Shown here piece by piece: positions 52,003 to 60,707 of a DNA stretch of 64,000 nt. Under the pieces are notes generated by a model. That model was given only the letters and a program-made list of their open reading frames with translations, was not told the DNA's origin and did no database searches. Source of the DNA: DAOUEX01 sp034430235 (GTDB lineage Bacteria > Chloroflexota > Anaerolineae > UBA2200); the NCBI GenBank assembly GCA_964478075.1, contig CAYZGO010000012.1:1-64000 (forward strand), given 5' to 3'. Numbering within the stretch: the first letter of the stretch is position 1; each line of letters opens with the position of its first letter. The position numbers and the translations under genes were made by a program.

Positions 52003-52018
52003 TGAACTCGTCCGCCCT

Positions 52019-52032
52019 TGCACACGTTTGCA
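52019..52032. promoter_or_regulatory. LacI-type operator
   Basis: TGCACACGTTTGCA is a 14-bp near-palindrome with the central CG characteristic of LacI-family operators. It overlaps the expected transcription start of the LacI remnant, which fits autorepression by the once-complete regulator. Confidence 0.65.
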
Positions 52033-52037
52033 TAAAC

Positions 52038-52066
52038 CTTCTATCACATCAGCTAGGTTTTGTCAA
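52038..52066 (-). promoter_or_regulatory. Promoter of the LacI remnant
   Basis: On the minus strand a perfect TTGACA (52061-52066) is followed after 17 bases by TAGAAG (52038-52043), with the operator immediately downstream. Confidence 0.6.
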
Positions 52067-52384
52067 GCTCTCCCGCTAACGGTGAACGTTCACCTAACGA
52101 GGAAAGGATCAACCCAGCGGCCTTTTCGACCAATCTGTGGCTAGCGGCAAATTGGCTCCCGTGGGATGAGATCGTTGGTAGCGGTGTGAGCTGCACTTCG
52201 TAAAGTGGAAGGTCGCACTGCATCCAGTTGCCTTGAACGGACTTTGTCCCCGTGGTTGCCGCGATTTGAGCTCTGTGCTGATGCATACTATCCTGTTGAT
52301 TGGGAGCAATCCGCACAGGAACGCGCAGTTCCAAATGGCTGCAGGTGTCCGAACCACGGACTGAAGTCCACGAGCACATCGCCT
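52067..52384. other. Spacer upstream of the LacI remnant
   Basis: About 320 bases between the LacI promoter and the 3' end of the cPGS-like gene. I see no gene. A hairpin was not evident. Confidence 0.4.
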
Positions 52385-53743
52385 TCAGAAGCCCCGCGGA
52401 CTTGGCAAGAAGTAAGGCGTGCAGATGAAATCCTCCAGCACTTCGGTCAGGTTAGGCCGTCCGATTTCCTGCAGGTTATAGTGAACGCGCGTTGAGGGCT
52501 TATTGATCTTGATGAATCGATTTAGATCGATTGGCGTGCCGATGACCACCGCATCACACTCGGTGTTGTTAATCGTCGCCTCAAGGTCTCTTAGTTGCTG
52601 CTCGCCATACCCCATGGCGGGCAAGACGGTTCCAATCTCCGGATAAGTCTCAAAAGTCTCGGATATCCTACCCACCGTGTACGGCCGCGGGTCAACAAAT
52701 CCTGCTGCGCCAAACTTTCGGGCCGCAACGACTCCCGCACCGATCTTCATCCCCCCATGGGTGAGGGTCGGACCATCCTCGATTGCCAGCACCATTTTGC
52801 CCTTGACCACGGACGGATCATCGATATCAAGAGTTGAGGCAGCATCGATGACGACAGCATCGGGGTTCACGGCGGCAACATTCTTCCGCACGGTCTCAAT
52901 ACCCGCAAGATCCGCGCTGTCGATCTTGTTGATGACCACCACATCGGCGATCCTCAAAGTGATCTCGCCCGGATAATAGCGTAATTCATCACCCGCACGA
53001 AGTGGATCAGTCACTGTCACATGTAAATCAGGTACGTAAAACGGGAAGTCATTGTTCCCGCCATCCCACAGAATCACATCGCAACCATGCGGATCGTTCT
53101 CAGCCTCTCGAAGGATAGCCTCATAGTCGACGCCGGCGTAAATGACATTGCCGCGCACGATGTGGGGCTCATACTCCTCCATCTCTTCGATGGTGCATTT
53201 ATGCTTTTCCAGATCGGACAACTCCGCGTAACGTTGCACCCTTTGGGCGACAAGGTCTCCATAGGGCATCGGATGACGGATGACCACGACCTTTATGCCC
53301 TTCTCCGTTAATATCTCAGTGATCCTTCGTGAGGTCTGGCTTTTGCCGCAACCAGTTCGGACCGCCCCTACTGAAATGACCGGTTTGGAACTCTTGAGCA
53401 TGGTGTCCTTGGGGCCCAGTAACACAAAACTGGCGCCAGCGGCTTGCACGATGGCGCTGATGGACATGACATGCTGATATGAAACATCACTGTACGAGAA
53501 GGCGCAATCGTCCACACTCAGATCTTTGATTAACTTGGGAAGATCTTCTTGTGCATAAATCGCAATGCCTTCCGGATAGAGTTTGCCGGCCAATTCGGGC
53601 GGATATTTCCGGCCTGCAATATCCGGGATTTGGGCCGCGGTAAAGGCGACAACGTTATAGGCCTCATTGTCGCGGTAGTAGGTATTAAAGTTGTGGAAAT
53701 CCCTCCCAGCTGCGCCGATGATGATCACATTTCTCTTCGACAT
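52385..53743 (-). CDS. cPGS-like P-loop protein (cyclic 2,3-diphosphoglycerate synthetase family)
   Basis: A 452-residue protein of the family named after archaeal cyclic 2,3-diphosphoglycerate synthetase. It begins KRNVIIIGAAGRDFHNFN, has a P-loop in VGAVRTGCGKSQTSRRI and a switch-like region VILWDGGNNDFPFY. VVVINKID resembles the G4 motif of GTPases. Bacterial members often sit beside carbamoyltransferase genes, as here (33 bases from the ornithine carbamoyltransferase gene), and their activity there is unknown. Synthesis of cyclic diphosphoglycerate is not implied. A role in carbamoyl-phosphate or amino acid metabolism is inferred from context. Confidence 0.85.
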   Translation of the reverse strand: MSKRNVIIIGAAGRDFHNFNTYYRDNEAYNVVAFTAAQIPDIAGRKYPPELAGKLYPEGIAIYAQEDLPKLIKDLSVDDCAFSYSDVSYQHVMSISAIVQAAGASFVLLGPKDTMLKSSKPVISVGAVRTGCGKSQTSRRITEILTEKGIKVVVIRHPMPYGDLVAQRVQRYAELSDLEKHKCTIEEMEEYEPHIVRGNVIYAGVDYEAILREAENDPHGCDVILWDGGNNDFPFYVPDLHVTVTDPLRAGDELRYYPGEITLRIADVVVINKIDSADLAGIETVRKNVAAVNPDAVVIDAASTLDIDDPSVVKGKMVLAIEDGPTLTHGGMKIGAGVVAARKFGAAGFVDPRPYTVGRISETFETYPEIGTVLPAMGYGEQQLRDLEATINNTECDAVVIGTPIDLNRFIKINKPSTRVHYNLQEIGRPNLTEVLEDFICTPYFLPSPRGF

Positions 53744-53776
53744 AGCTTCCTCTGTTTCTCCTCTTCTTGGGATTGA

Positions 53777-54778
53777 TTAGCTTCCTAGCGTTGCTACCAT
53801 CACGGCTTTGATGGTGTGAACTCTGTTCTCAGCTTCGTCAAACACGATGGAAGCCGGCGACTCAAATACCTCTTCCGTCACTTCCATCGCCTCCAGTTCG
53901 AATCTTTGGTAAATGTCTTCCCCGATAATCGTTTCGCGATTATGAAAGGCTGGGAGACAATGCATGAACTTGACATCGGGATTGCCGGTCTTGCCCATCG
54001 CCTCTTTGTTGATCTGATATGACTTCAGTAGGTTGATTCTTTCCTTCCAGACTTTCTCTGGTTCCCCCATGGAGACCCAGACGTCCGTGCACAGAAAATC
54101 GCAATCCTTGACACCGCTGTCCAAATCATCGGTGATGGTGATTTTCGCTCCGGTCTGCTTGGCGATCTCTTGGGCTTTGGCGACCAGCTCCTGGTGCGGC
54201 TGAACGCTCTTGGGAGCAACGCATCGAAATTCCATTCCCATTTGGGCAGCCCCCACCAACAGCGAATTAGCCATGTTGTTGTGGGCATCGCCCAGGTAGG
54301 CAAACTTGACCTGGCCGAGCGGCTTGTTGCTATACTCCATCATGGTCAACAGATCGGCCAGCACCTGGGTGGGATGAAACTCGTTGGTCAGGCCGTTCCA
54401 GACGGGCACTCCGGCATATCTAGCCAGCTCTTCCACCCTTTCCTGCCCAAAGCCCCGATATTCAATCCCGTCGTACATCCTGCCCAAGACCCTGGCTGTG
54501 TCTTTCATAGACTCTTTTGTACCCAGTTGGGAGCCTCTCGGTCCCAGATAGGTCACGTGTGCACCCTGATCATAAGCTGCCGTCTCAAAGGCGCAGCGTG
54601 TTCGGGTCGAGCCTTTCTCAAAAATCAGCGCTATGTTCTTTCCTGCCAATCTCGGTTGCTCAGTTCCGGCGTATTTTGCCTTTTTCAGATCCACAGAGAG
54701 GCTGAGCAGGAACTCGATCTCGTTGGGAGTGAAATCCAACAGTCTCAGGAAATGCCTGTTCCTCAGGTTGAAGGCCAT
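53777..54778 (-). CDS. argF: Ornithine carbamoyltransferase
   Basis: A 333-residue carbamoyltransferase. Carbamoyl phosphate is bound by STRTRCAFE near residue 55 and by HPTQVLADLLTM. Ornithine specificity is indicated by VWVSMGEPEK (SMG loop) and MHCLPAFHNRET. It catalyses ornithine + carbamoyl phosphate to citrulline, or the reverse in fermentative arginine breakdown. The ATG at 54778 follows GGAGG. No argG/argH/arcA is nearby. Instead it is coupled with a cPGS-like gene and lies downstream of a transporter-creatininase-amidinotransferase set. An amidinotransferase would release ornithine, which this enzyme could consume. Confidence 0.93.
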   Translation of the reverse strand: MAFNLRNRHFLRLLDFTPNEIEFLLSLSVDLKKAKYAGTEQPRLAGKNIALIFEKGSTRTRCAFETAAYDQGAHVTYLGPRGSQLGTKESMKDTARVLGRMYDGIEYRGFGQERVEELARYAGVPVWNGLTNEFHPTQVLADLLTMMEYSNKPLGQVKFAYLGDAHNNMANSLLVGAAQMGMEFRCVAPKSVQPHQELVAKAQEIAKQTGAKITITDDLDSGVKDCDFLCTDVWVSMGEPEKVWKERINLLKSYQINKEAMGKTGNPDVKFMHCLPAFHNRETIIGEDIYQRFELEAMEVTEEVFESPASIVFDEAENRVHTIKAVMVATLGS

Positions 54779-54834
54779 CTCTCCCTCCATAATCTCAAAG
54801 GTCCCAGCGCTATGCCAAGGGAGTGGTCCTCTTG

Positions 54835-54980
54835 GCTGCCTGATCCGAGCTCTTCTCGAGCAATCTCAACGATTGTATGCGCCAGTTGCTTTGCCGGCTT
54901 TTCTCCCTTCTCGCAGGCAACGTCACTGACGGAAAGGACTATGATCTGTTGACTTGCCCAGTAAGACACGCTCCAGTCTA
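54835..54980 (-). pseudogene. Creatininase-family 3' fragment
   Basis: The minus-strand frame contains CEKGEKPAKQLAHTIVEI then AREELGS, matching the C-terminus of the intact creatininase at 59956 (REKGEKLAKQVVGAIVRI then ARQELGS). The upstream catalytic part is absent. It appears to be a partial duplication or the relic of a second copy, with ~85 further bases of uncertain origin to each side. Confidence 0.65.
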
Positions 54981-55175
54981 CCGGTTGAATTGCACACAGC
55001 GGCTTCTTTGTGGGCCACCATTCAATCCCGGTGCTGAAAACTGACTTTGAAGTCTGGCGCCGCGGATATGGAAATGGCATCTGCCGCAGTCAGGAATCGT
55101 CAGTATTGGTGCGTTCGAATTCCTCTTCATCCCATTAATTGAAGGGACCACCAGACAGCTTCGCGTGCATGTCCG

Positions 55176-56105
55176 TTAGATAGCTTCAGGATCATAGGCC
55201 TTTCCAAGGGTCTTCGGCGGTACTGTTCTCCCCACGAGCCCAGCAAGTGCGGCAATGGTCAACAAATACGGGGCCATCACAGGGAATTGATAGGGAATAG
55301 CGGACCCCAGAGCTTGGAATCGCAGCTGCAGAGCATCCGCAGCACCGAAGAGCAAGCAAGCAGCCGCAGCCCACATTGGATTCCACTTGCCTACGACAAT
55401 CGCAGCGAGAACGATGAAGCCTCGCCCGGCTGTCATGTTCGGGGCGAAATACCCAAGCTCGGCCATTGCGAGGGCACTCCCGCCTAGCCCAGCAAACAGT
55501 CCGCAAAGAATCACGCCGGTATACTTGAGCCGAGATACTGACAGCCCGGCGGTAGCGACGGCATGGGGGTGCTCTCCCACAGCTCGAATATTGAGCCCCC
55601 AGCTAGTACGGTATAGAATCCAGGTAGCCACCATCGGCAAGGTCAACGCGATCCAGACAATCACCGGCTGGGAGAAGATCACTGGCCCCAAGAAAGGCAC
55701 ATTGCGTAGTTCAGGCGGGCCCAATACCGGATACATGGCAACACGCGTCCTCTGCGTCGGGAATAGTCGGGCGTGTAGCAAGTTTGTCACTCCGAGGGCG
55801 ATAAGGTTAATCACCGCCCCCGAGACCTCATGGTTAGCTCGACGAGTCACGGTGAGGTAAGCGTGCACGACCGCCAGCAGCCCACCAACCGTCATGGCAC
55901 AGATTCCAGCTATGACAACGTTCCCTGTGAAGAAGCTCGCGGCGATAGACGCAAGCGCGCCGGCCAGCATCATGCCTTCCATGCCTATATTGGAGATGCC
56001 AACGCGCTCCGTGTAGACCCCACCAATGCTCACCAACATCAGCGGAGCCGCCGAGCGGACAGTCGCCCTAAGCAAGTCGCTGATGAAGTTCAGGCTAATC
56101 TCCAT
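55176..56105 (-). CDS. BMP-type ABC transporter permease, subunit 2
   Basis: A 309-residue permease of the BMP/nucleoside import family. It has GGVYTERVGISNIGMEGMML, the landmark of these subunits, and FVGRTV/GLVGRTVPPKTLG-like residues near the C-terminus. About nine hydrophobic segments are present. It overlaps the other permease by 11 bases. The family imports nucleosides, purines or other amphipathic small molecules. With the amidinotransferase and creatininase next to it, a guanidino or purine-like compound is plausible. Confidence 0.9.
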   Translation of the reverse strand: MEISLNFISDLLRATVRSAAPLMLVSIGGVYTERVGISNIGMEGMMLAGALASIAASFFTGNVVIAGICAMTVGGLLAVVHAYLTVTRRANHEVSGAVINLIALGVTNLLHARLFPTQRTRVAMYPVLGPPELRNVPFLGPVIFSQPVIVWIALTLPMVATWILYRTSWGLNIRAVGEHPHAVATAGLSVSRLKYTGVILCGLFAGLGGSALAMAELGYFAPNMTAGRGFIVLAAIVVGKWNPMWAAAACLLFGAADALQLRFQALGSAIPYQFPVMAPYLLTIAALAGLVGRTVPPKTLGKAYDPEAI

Positions 56106-57204
56106 CTGCCTGGTCCTCCTGCGTGACCTGTTCCTTCATCTCCGCCCCAGTGATGCGCATGCGTTCGCCGAACCCAATGGCAATGACGAACAGCACCGTC
56201 AGCCCCTGGATAACGAGCGCCATGGAGCTTTCGATACCGGTGACGATTTGCATTTTGCTCGCACCCGCTTTCAGGCATCCGAAGAAGGCACCCGCGAGCA
56301 TTATCCCCAGCGGATTGCCCTTCGTCATGAGAGCGACGGCAAGCCCCTCGTACCCCACGCCGCCTACGAAATAGTCAAACAGCCTAAGTTTCAGCCCCAG
56401 GACCTCGCCAGCCCCCGCCAGGCCACCTAGCCCACCACAAACCAACAGTACGAGGAAGATCTGCCGTGCAACGCCAACCCCGGCGTAGCGCGCCGCCTCG
56501 GGGTTTCCCCCGACCAGCCTGGTTCGAAAGCCAAAGGGCGTGTAGCGCAGCACAAAGTGCAAGACCACGCCAAGGACAACCGCCAAGATGAGACCGGCGT
56601 GCAGGCTTGTCCCCTTCACTAGAATGGGCAGACGCGCACTGGGCAAAATCAGCGGAGACATAGGAAAGAAGGCACCCTTCTCAGCCAGTGGGCTGGGTTC
56701 ATGCAGAAGCCAACTGACAAGATAGCCGGCTACATAGTTCAGCATGAGGGTGGTGACCACCTCACTTGTGCCTCGATAGGCACGGAGATAGCCCGGAATC
56801 AGCGCCCAGAGAGCACCACCGGCAAATCCCGCCATAACGGCGAGAAGCAGGTGAAGCCAGGCAGGCACAGGAAGAGGAATGATGCCCACGGCGGTTGCCG
56901 CTGTCGCACCTAGGTAGATTTGTCCCTCGCCCCCGATGTTCCACAAACCACTCTTGAACGCGAGACCAACGGCGAACCCCCCGAGAAGCAGAGGCGCGGC
57001 TCGTACACCTGTGTTGGCCAAGGCAGCGACACTGCCGATTGATCCTTTCAGCAGAGCGGCATACGCTTCAATCGGATTCGCACCTGCCGCCAAGATCAGC
57101 CCGGCGGAAACCGTCAAGGCCAGGACGATGGCAAGGCCTAGCCTCCCGCCTGAAGATACCACCTCCCCCAGACGCAGCGGGACGATTGATCGTCGCCCAT
57201 TCAT
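56095..57204 (-). CDS. BMP-type ABC transporter permease, subunit 1
   Basis: A 369-residue permease with a longer N-terminus than subunit 2. NIGGEGQIYLGATAATAVG and VTTLMLNYVAGYLVSWLLHEP are family motifs. GVGYEGLAVALMTKGNPLGIMLAGAF is near the end. It overlaps the ATPase gene (ATGA) and the second permease. Confidence 0.9.
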   Translation of the reverse strand: MNGRRSIVPLRLGEVVSSGGRLGLAIVLALTVSAGLILAAGANPIEAYAALLKGSIGSVAALANTGVRAAPLLLGGFAVGLAFKSGLWNIGGEGQIYLGATAATAVGIIPLPVPAWLHLLLAVMAGFAGGALWALIPGYLRAYRGTSEVVTTLMLNYVAGYLVSWLLHEPSPLAEKGAFFPMSPLILPSARLPILVKGTSLHAGLILAVVLGVVLHFVLRYTPFGFRTRLVGGNPEAARYAGVGVARQIFLVLLVCGGLGGLAGAGEVLGLKLRLFDYFVGGVGYEGLAVALMTKGNPLGIMLAGAFFGCLKAGASKMQIVTGIESSMALVIQGLTVLFVIAIGFGERMRITGAEMKEQVTQEDQADGD

Positions 57205-58745
57205 TCGTTCACTCCCACTGCTGTCTCTGCACGCTTGCGATGACCTAGCATCATCTCCCCAATCAAGTTGACATCCGCAGTCTCGGCATCCACCTCCCCC
57301 ATGATCTCACCCCCGAGAAAGACCACGATACGATCGCTGAGGGTCAACACCTCTGATAATTCCGTTGAAATGAAAAGCACAGCAGCGCCACGGTTTCGCT
57401 CTTGCAGCAATGCATTGTGGACGGCCTCTACCGACGCAACATCCAAGCCCCTCGTCGGCTGAGAGGCGACCAGCAACGCAGGCTTTGCGCTTAGCTCACG
57501 TGCTACTACAACTCTTTGCTGGTTCCCACCAGACAAGTGCCGAAGTGGGATCGCGGGGTGTGGTGTTCTGATGTCATAGTCCCGGATGAGGGTATTTGCC
57601 CGGTCCCCGATTTCACTCCACTGCAGGATACCCCGCTGCGTAAGAGGAGGACTGTCGAACGTTTTGATGATCAGATTCTCTTCTACGGTGAAATCGGCAA
57701 TCAGGCCCGTCTTGCGCCCGTCTTCCGGGATGTAGCCCAGCAACGATGGGTCACAAATGACCCCGGTAACGAGTTCACCGTTGATTCGGATGGTGCCCTT
57801 CATGGGACGGCGCAAGCCCACTATGCATTCGGCCAATTCTCGCTGCCCATTCCCATCTACCCCGGCAACTCCAACGATCTCCCCAGCACGCACCGTCAGG
57901 CTCAGGTCTCTGAGCGCCGGGACACCGCGGTCGTTATCGCAGCAGAGGCCCTCGATCACCAGTACTTCTTTCTCGGACTCAGAGGGCGGTCGTGGCTGCC
58001 TATCCAGGAATACCCCTCTTCCAACCATCATCCGCGCCAGTTCGGAGGGCGTCGTTTCTCTGGGGTCTACAGTGCCAACAACGTGACCATCTCGCAGCAC
58101 CGTAACCCGATCAGCAACCTCTTTCATCTCCCTAAGCTTATGGCTGATGAAAATGACGGCACGCCCCTCGTCAACCAAGCTTCGCACGGTCCTGAAGAGC
58201 CGTTCTGCTTGCGACGGTGTAAGGACGGAAGTTGGCTCATCGAGGATCAATAAACTGGCATTTCGAAAGAGTTGCTTGAGAATCTCCAGCCACTGCCGGG
58301 TTCCCACTGGGAGCTGCCAAACCGGGGTCGAGGGATCAATGACAAGCTGATACCGCTTGGCTAGCTTCTCAAAACGGTCACGGGCCGAATCCAATTCGAG
58401 AAGAGGCGGGCGTCTCGGTGGAATGCCCAAGATAACGTTTTCAAGCACAGATAGGTTTTCTACCAGCATGAAATGCTGGTGGACCATCCCTACGCCGAGA
58501 TCAACTGCTACCCGTGGTGAGGTAATCTCGACCTTTTCACCGTTGAAGTATATCTCTCCGCTGTCCGGCTGGTGCAGGCCATAAAGGATATTCATGAGGG
58601 TGGTCTTGCCTGCACCATTCTCGCCCAACAAGCCGTGCACTTCCCCCGCCCTCACCTCGAGCGTGATGTTGTTGTTTGCCAGGACGCCTGGGAATCGTTT
58701 GGTTATCCCCACCATGAGTAACGCGACGACGGCACTTTGATCCAC
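57201..58745 (-). CDS. BMP-type ABC transporter ATPase (duplicated)
   Basis: A 514-residue double ATPase like RbsA/YufO. Domain 1 has Walker A GLLGENGAGKTTLMNIL and Walker B LLILDEPTSVLTPSQ. Domain 2 has a degenerate Walker A (GVAGVDGNGQRELAECIVG, in which the Lys is replaced), LRHLSGGNQQRVVVAREL and ALLVASQPTRGLDVASVE. Loss of the second P-loop Lys is typical for this family. The GTG at 58745 is supported by GGAGG eight bases upstream. A stable hairpin at 58768-58804 separates it from the binding-protein gene. Confidence 0.9.
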   Translation of the reverse strand: MDQSAVVALLMVGITKRFPGVLANNNITLEVRAGEVHGLLGENGAGKTTLMNILYGLHQPDSGEIYFNGEKVEITSPRVAVDLGVGMVHQHFMLVENLSVLENVILGIPPRRPPLLELDSARDRFEKLAKRYQLVIDPSTPVWQLPVGTRQWLEILKQLFRNASLLILDEPTSVLTPSQAERLFRTVRSLVDEGRAVIFISHKLREMKEVADRVTVLRDGHVVGTVDPRETTPSELARMMVGRGVFLDRQPRPPSESEKEVLVIEGLCCDNDRGVPALRDLSLTVRAGEIVGVAGVDGNGQRELAECIVGLRRPMKGTIRINGELVTGVICDPSLLGYIPEDGRKTGLIADFTVEENLIIKTFDSPPLTQRGILQWSEIGDRANTLIRDYDIRTPHPAIPLRHLSGGNQQRVVVARELSAKPALLVASQPTRGLDVASVEAVHNALLQERNRGAAVLFISTELSEVLTLSDRIVVFLGGEIMGEVDAETADVNLIGEMMLGHRKRAETAVGVNE

Positions 58746-58767
58746 CCGCTGCACCTCCAGGCCAGGT

Positions 58768-58804
58768 CCCGCCCCACCCCGGAACCTCGCGGCGGTGGGG
58801 CGGG
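58768..58804. promoter_or_regulatory. Stable intra-operon stem-loop after the binding-protein gene
   Basis: CCCGCCCCACC pairs with GGTGGGGCGGG (11 bp, GC-rich) around a 15-base loop between the binding-protein and ATPase genes. Such hairpins commonly stabilise the upstream message or attenuate transcription, giving more binding protein than membrane complex. Confidence 0.65.
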
Positions 58805-58829
58805 TGCCTTTGTGCAAAGGATCCGGTTC

Positions 58830-59825
58830 CTACGGTTCTATGTGAATCTCTCCGGATCTCATCTTCTCTAATGCGTCAAAGATTTTCTGTTGCACGTCCT
58901 TGGGGGTCAAGTCTGTCATGTGCATATCGATCCCCCCTGGGGTATTGACATCTACAACGACCATCTGCATGGGTATCCCTCTCCCACAGGCCAATTCGCA
59001 GATCATCACGCCAGGCGATCCCAACGCACTGCCGAGGACAGCATTGGGCCCAAGCGAGCTCGAATCTCGGTAGAGGCCAATTGCCATCACGCCCCTATCC
59101 TCCGCGGCGGAGATGAGGCCTGCATCCGCGGTATCCAACATGTGCCACAAGACGTCCACGCCTTCGTCAATCAGCGCCAGGCCCGCCTCGCGCGCCTTGG
59201 CCACATCGGCCCAGTCTCCTGTGGCTATGTAGGTGACCTCTATGTCCTTCCCGGAAGTTTTCACTCCAGCCTCAAACCCCTCCAAGCCCTGGTCGCAACA
59301 TTCGAGAAGCTCTCCCACTACGTAGGCTACGTGGTTTGTCTCGGTCATTTCGCCGGCCAAGATCCCCGCCAGGTAGCCCATCTGCCGGAAGCTGAGCGTG
59401 GTAGCGCTCACATTGTCGGCCAGTGGCGGCCCATCCGCCACACCGAACTTGAGATCTGGGTACTCCTTCGCTACCATCCCAATCGAATCCGAGTATTCGC
59501 CGCCATGGCCGATGATGATGTCATAACCCTCGGCGGCGTAGTTGCGCAAGACCTCAATCTGCTCATCTTGGCTGACGTTCTCACTGTAGGCGATCTCGAC
59601 GCCACACTCTTCCGCAGCGCGCTTGAGGCCTTCGTAACCGAACTGATTCCACGACTGGTCAGTAACGACCCCCGGGAACAGCACTGCAACCTTTGTTTTC
59701 TCCTCAACGGGAGGTTCAGTGGCTGTTGGCTTAGGAGGAACCGCAGTGGGCGCTGGCGCGCACGCCGAAACAACCATTGCCAGTACGATGGACACGCCGA
59801 ACGCGACCTTAAGGTGCCTATTCAT
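58830..59825 (-). CDS. BMP-family substrate-binding lipoprotein
   Basis: A 331-residue binding protein. The signal peptide ends in the lipobox VSAC (Cys at residue 22), followed by a Pro/Thr linker. The mature domain has VAVLFPGVVTDQSWNQFGYEGL, DIIIGHGGEYSDSIG and GDWADVAKAREAGLALIDEGVDV, as in BMP-family proteins for nucleosides, autoinducer-like sugars and thiamine-like compounds. It is the first gene of the operon. The downstream hairpin should protect its message. Confidence 0.92.
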   Translation of the reverse strand: MNRHLKVAFGVSIVLAMVVSACAPAPTAVPPKPTATEPPVEEKTKVAVLFPGVVTDQSWNQFGYEGLKRAAEECGVEIAYSENVSQDEQIEVLRNYAAEGYDIIIGHGGEYSDSIGMVAKEYPDLKFGVADGPPLADNVSATTLSFRQMGYLAGILAGEMTETNHVAYVVGELLECCDQGLEGFEAGVKTSGKDIEVTYIATGDWADVAKAREAGLALIDEGVDVLWHMLDTADAGLISAAEDRGVMAIGLYRDSSSLGPNAVLGSALGSPGVMICELACGRGIPMQMVVVDVNTPGGIDMHMTDLTPKDVQQKIFDALEKMRSGEIHIEP

Positions 59826-59955
59826 TTTCTTCTCCTTTTCTAGAGTAAGCGTTTTCGTACCAACTTGCGTATGCCAGTGTTCAAAGCCATTGAGCGCCTT
59901 TCATCCCCGTCACACCACCTCCTTTGCAATGCTCGGAGTCGCTATACAGCTCCCG

Positions 59956-60678
59956 TCACGATCCCAGCTCTTGGCGAGCAATTCGCACGATGGCGCCCAC
60001 AACCTGCTTTGCCAGCTTCTCCCCTTTCTCGCGCGAAGCATAGGTCGCCTTGTAAAGTACGCCAGATCTGGAAATGATGTCATCTGGCGGCGGAAAGATA
60101 CAGTATGTCGGCACTCGCTCGCTCTGGTCGTCGATGATCTTGTCCTCTCGCACCAGCTCAGGAGCAAAGTACTGCATGAGCGCAGTTTCTGTTATAGCTG
60201 CGTGCTCCACGCCCCATCCCGGGAAGCCCGCCTCTGCGAAAAGCTCGTCAATCATCTCATCTGAAACCTGATCCCACCACGACAGGATCACGACACGTAC
60301 ATCATTCACTTCACGTACAAGAAGTGCTGCCGCCTCGGTCAAGAATGCAACGTTCTCATAGTGACCGTTGAGCACAAGGAACCTTCTCCCACCATGGCGA
60401 TACGTCTCCCGCAGGATGTCGAGCGCCAAGTTGATCAACGTGGTCCCATCCAGGCTAGTGGTACCGGGAAACAACTGCCCTCCGCCCTCTGCCTTGTACC
60501 CATATGCAATCGGCGGCAACACCATAGCGTCCAATTCCTCGCATACCATCTTGGCCAGGCTTGTTGGGATCACGACATCGGTACTCAAAGGTAGATGGGG
60601 CCCGTGCTGCTCCAATGATCCCACCGGAAGGATGATAGTCCTTCGGCTCACCTCATCCCGATACTCTTCCCAGGTCAT
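59956..60678 (-). CDS. Creatininase-family amidohydrolase
   Basis: A 240-residue creatininase-family enzyme. IILPVGSLEQHGPHLPLSTDVVIPTSLAK supplies the metal-binding Glu-His and Asp; VLNGHYENVAFL gives a further His/Glu pair. Homologues hydrolyse creatinine, formamidopyrimidines or related cyclic amides. Homology would extend a few residues upstream of the ATG at 60678 (LVEH-), and GGAGG lies ~20 bases upstream, so a non-canonical start is possible. The context (amidinotransferase upstream, BMP importer downstream) supports a guanidino-type or purine-derived substrate, not proof of creatininase activity. Confidence 0.85.
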   Translation of the reverse strand: MTWEEYRDEVSRRTIILPVGSLEQHGPHLPLSTDVVIPTSLAKMVCEELDAMVLPPIAYGYKAEGGGQLFPGTTSLDGTTLINLALDILRETYRHGGRRFLVLNGHYENVAFLTEAAALLVREVNDVRVVILSWWDQVSDEMIDELFAEAGFPGWGVEHAAITETALMQYFAPELVREDKIIDDQSERVPTYCIFPPPDDIISRSGVLYKATYASREKGEKLAKQVVGAIVRIARQELGS

Positions 60679-60707
60679 GTGTTCTACTAGCGTTGTTTGG
60701 CCTCCTT

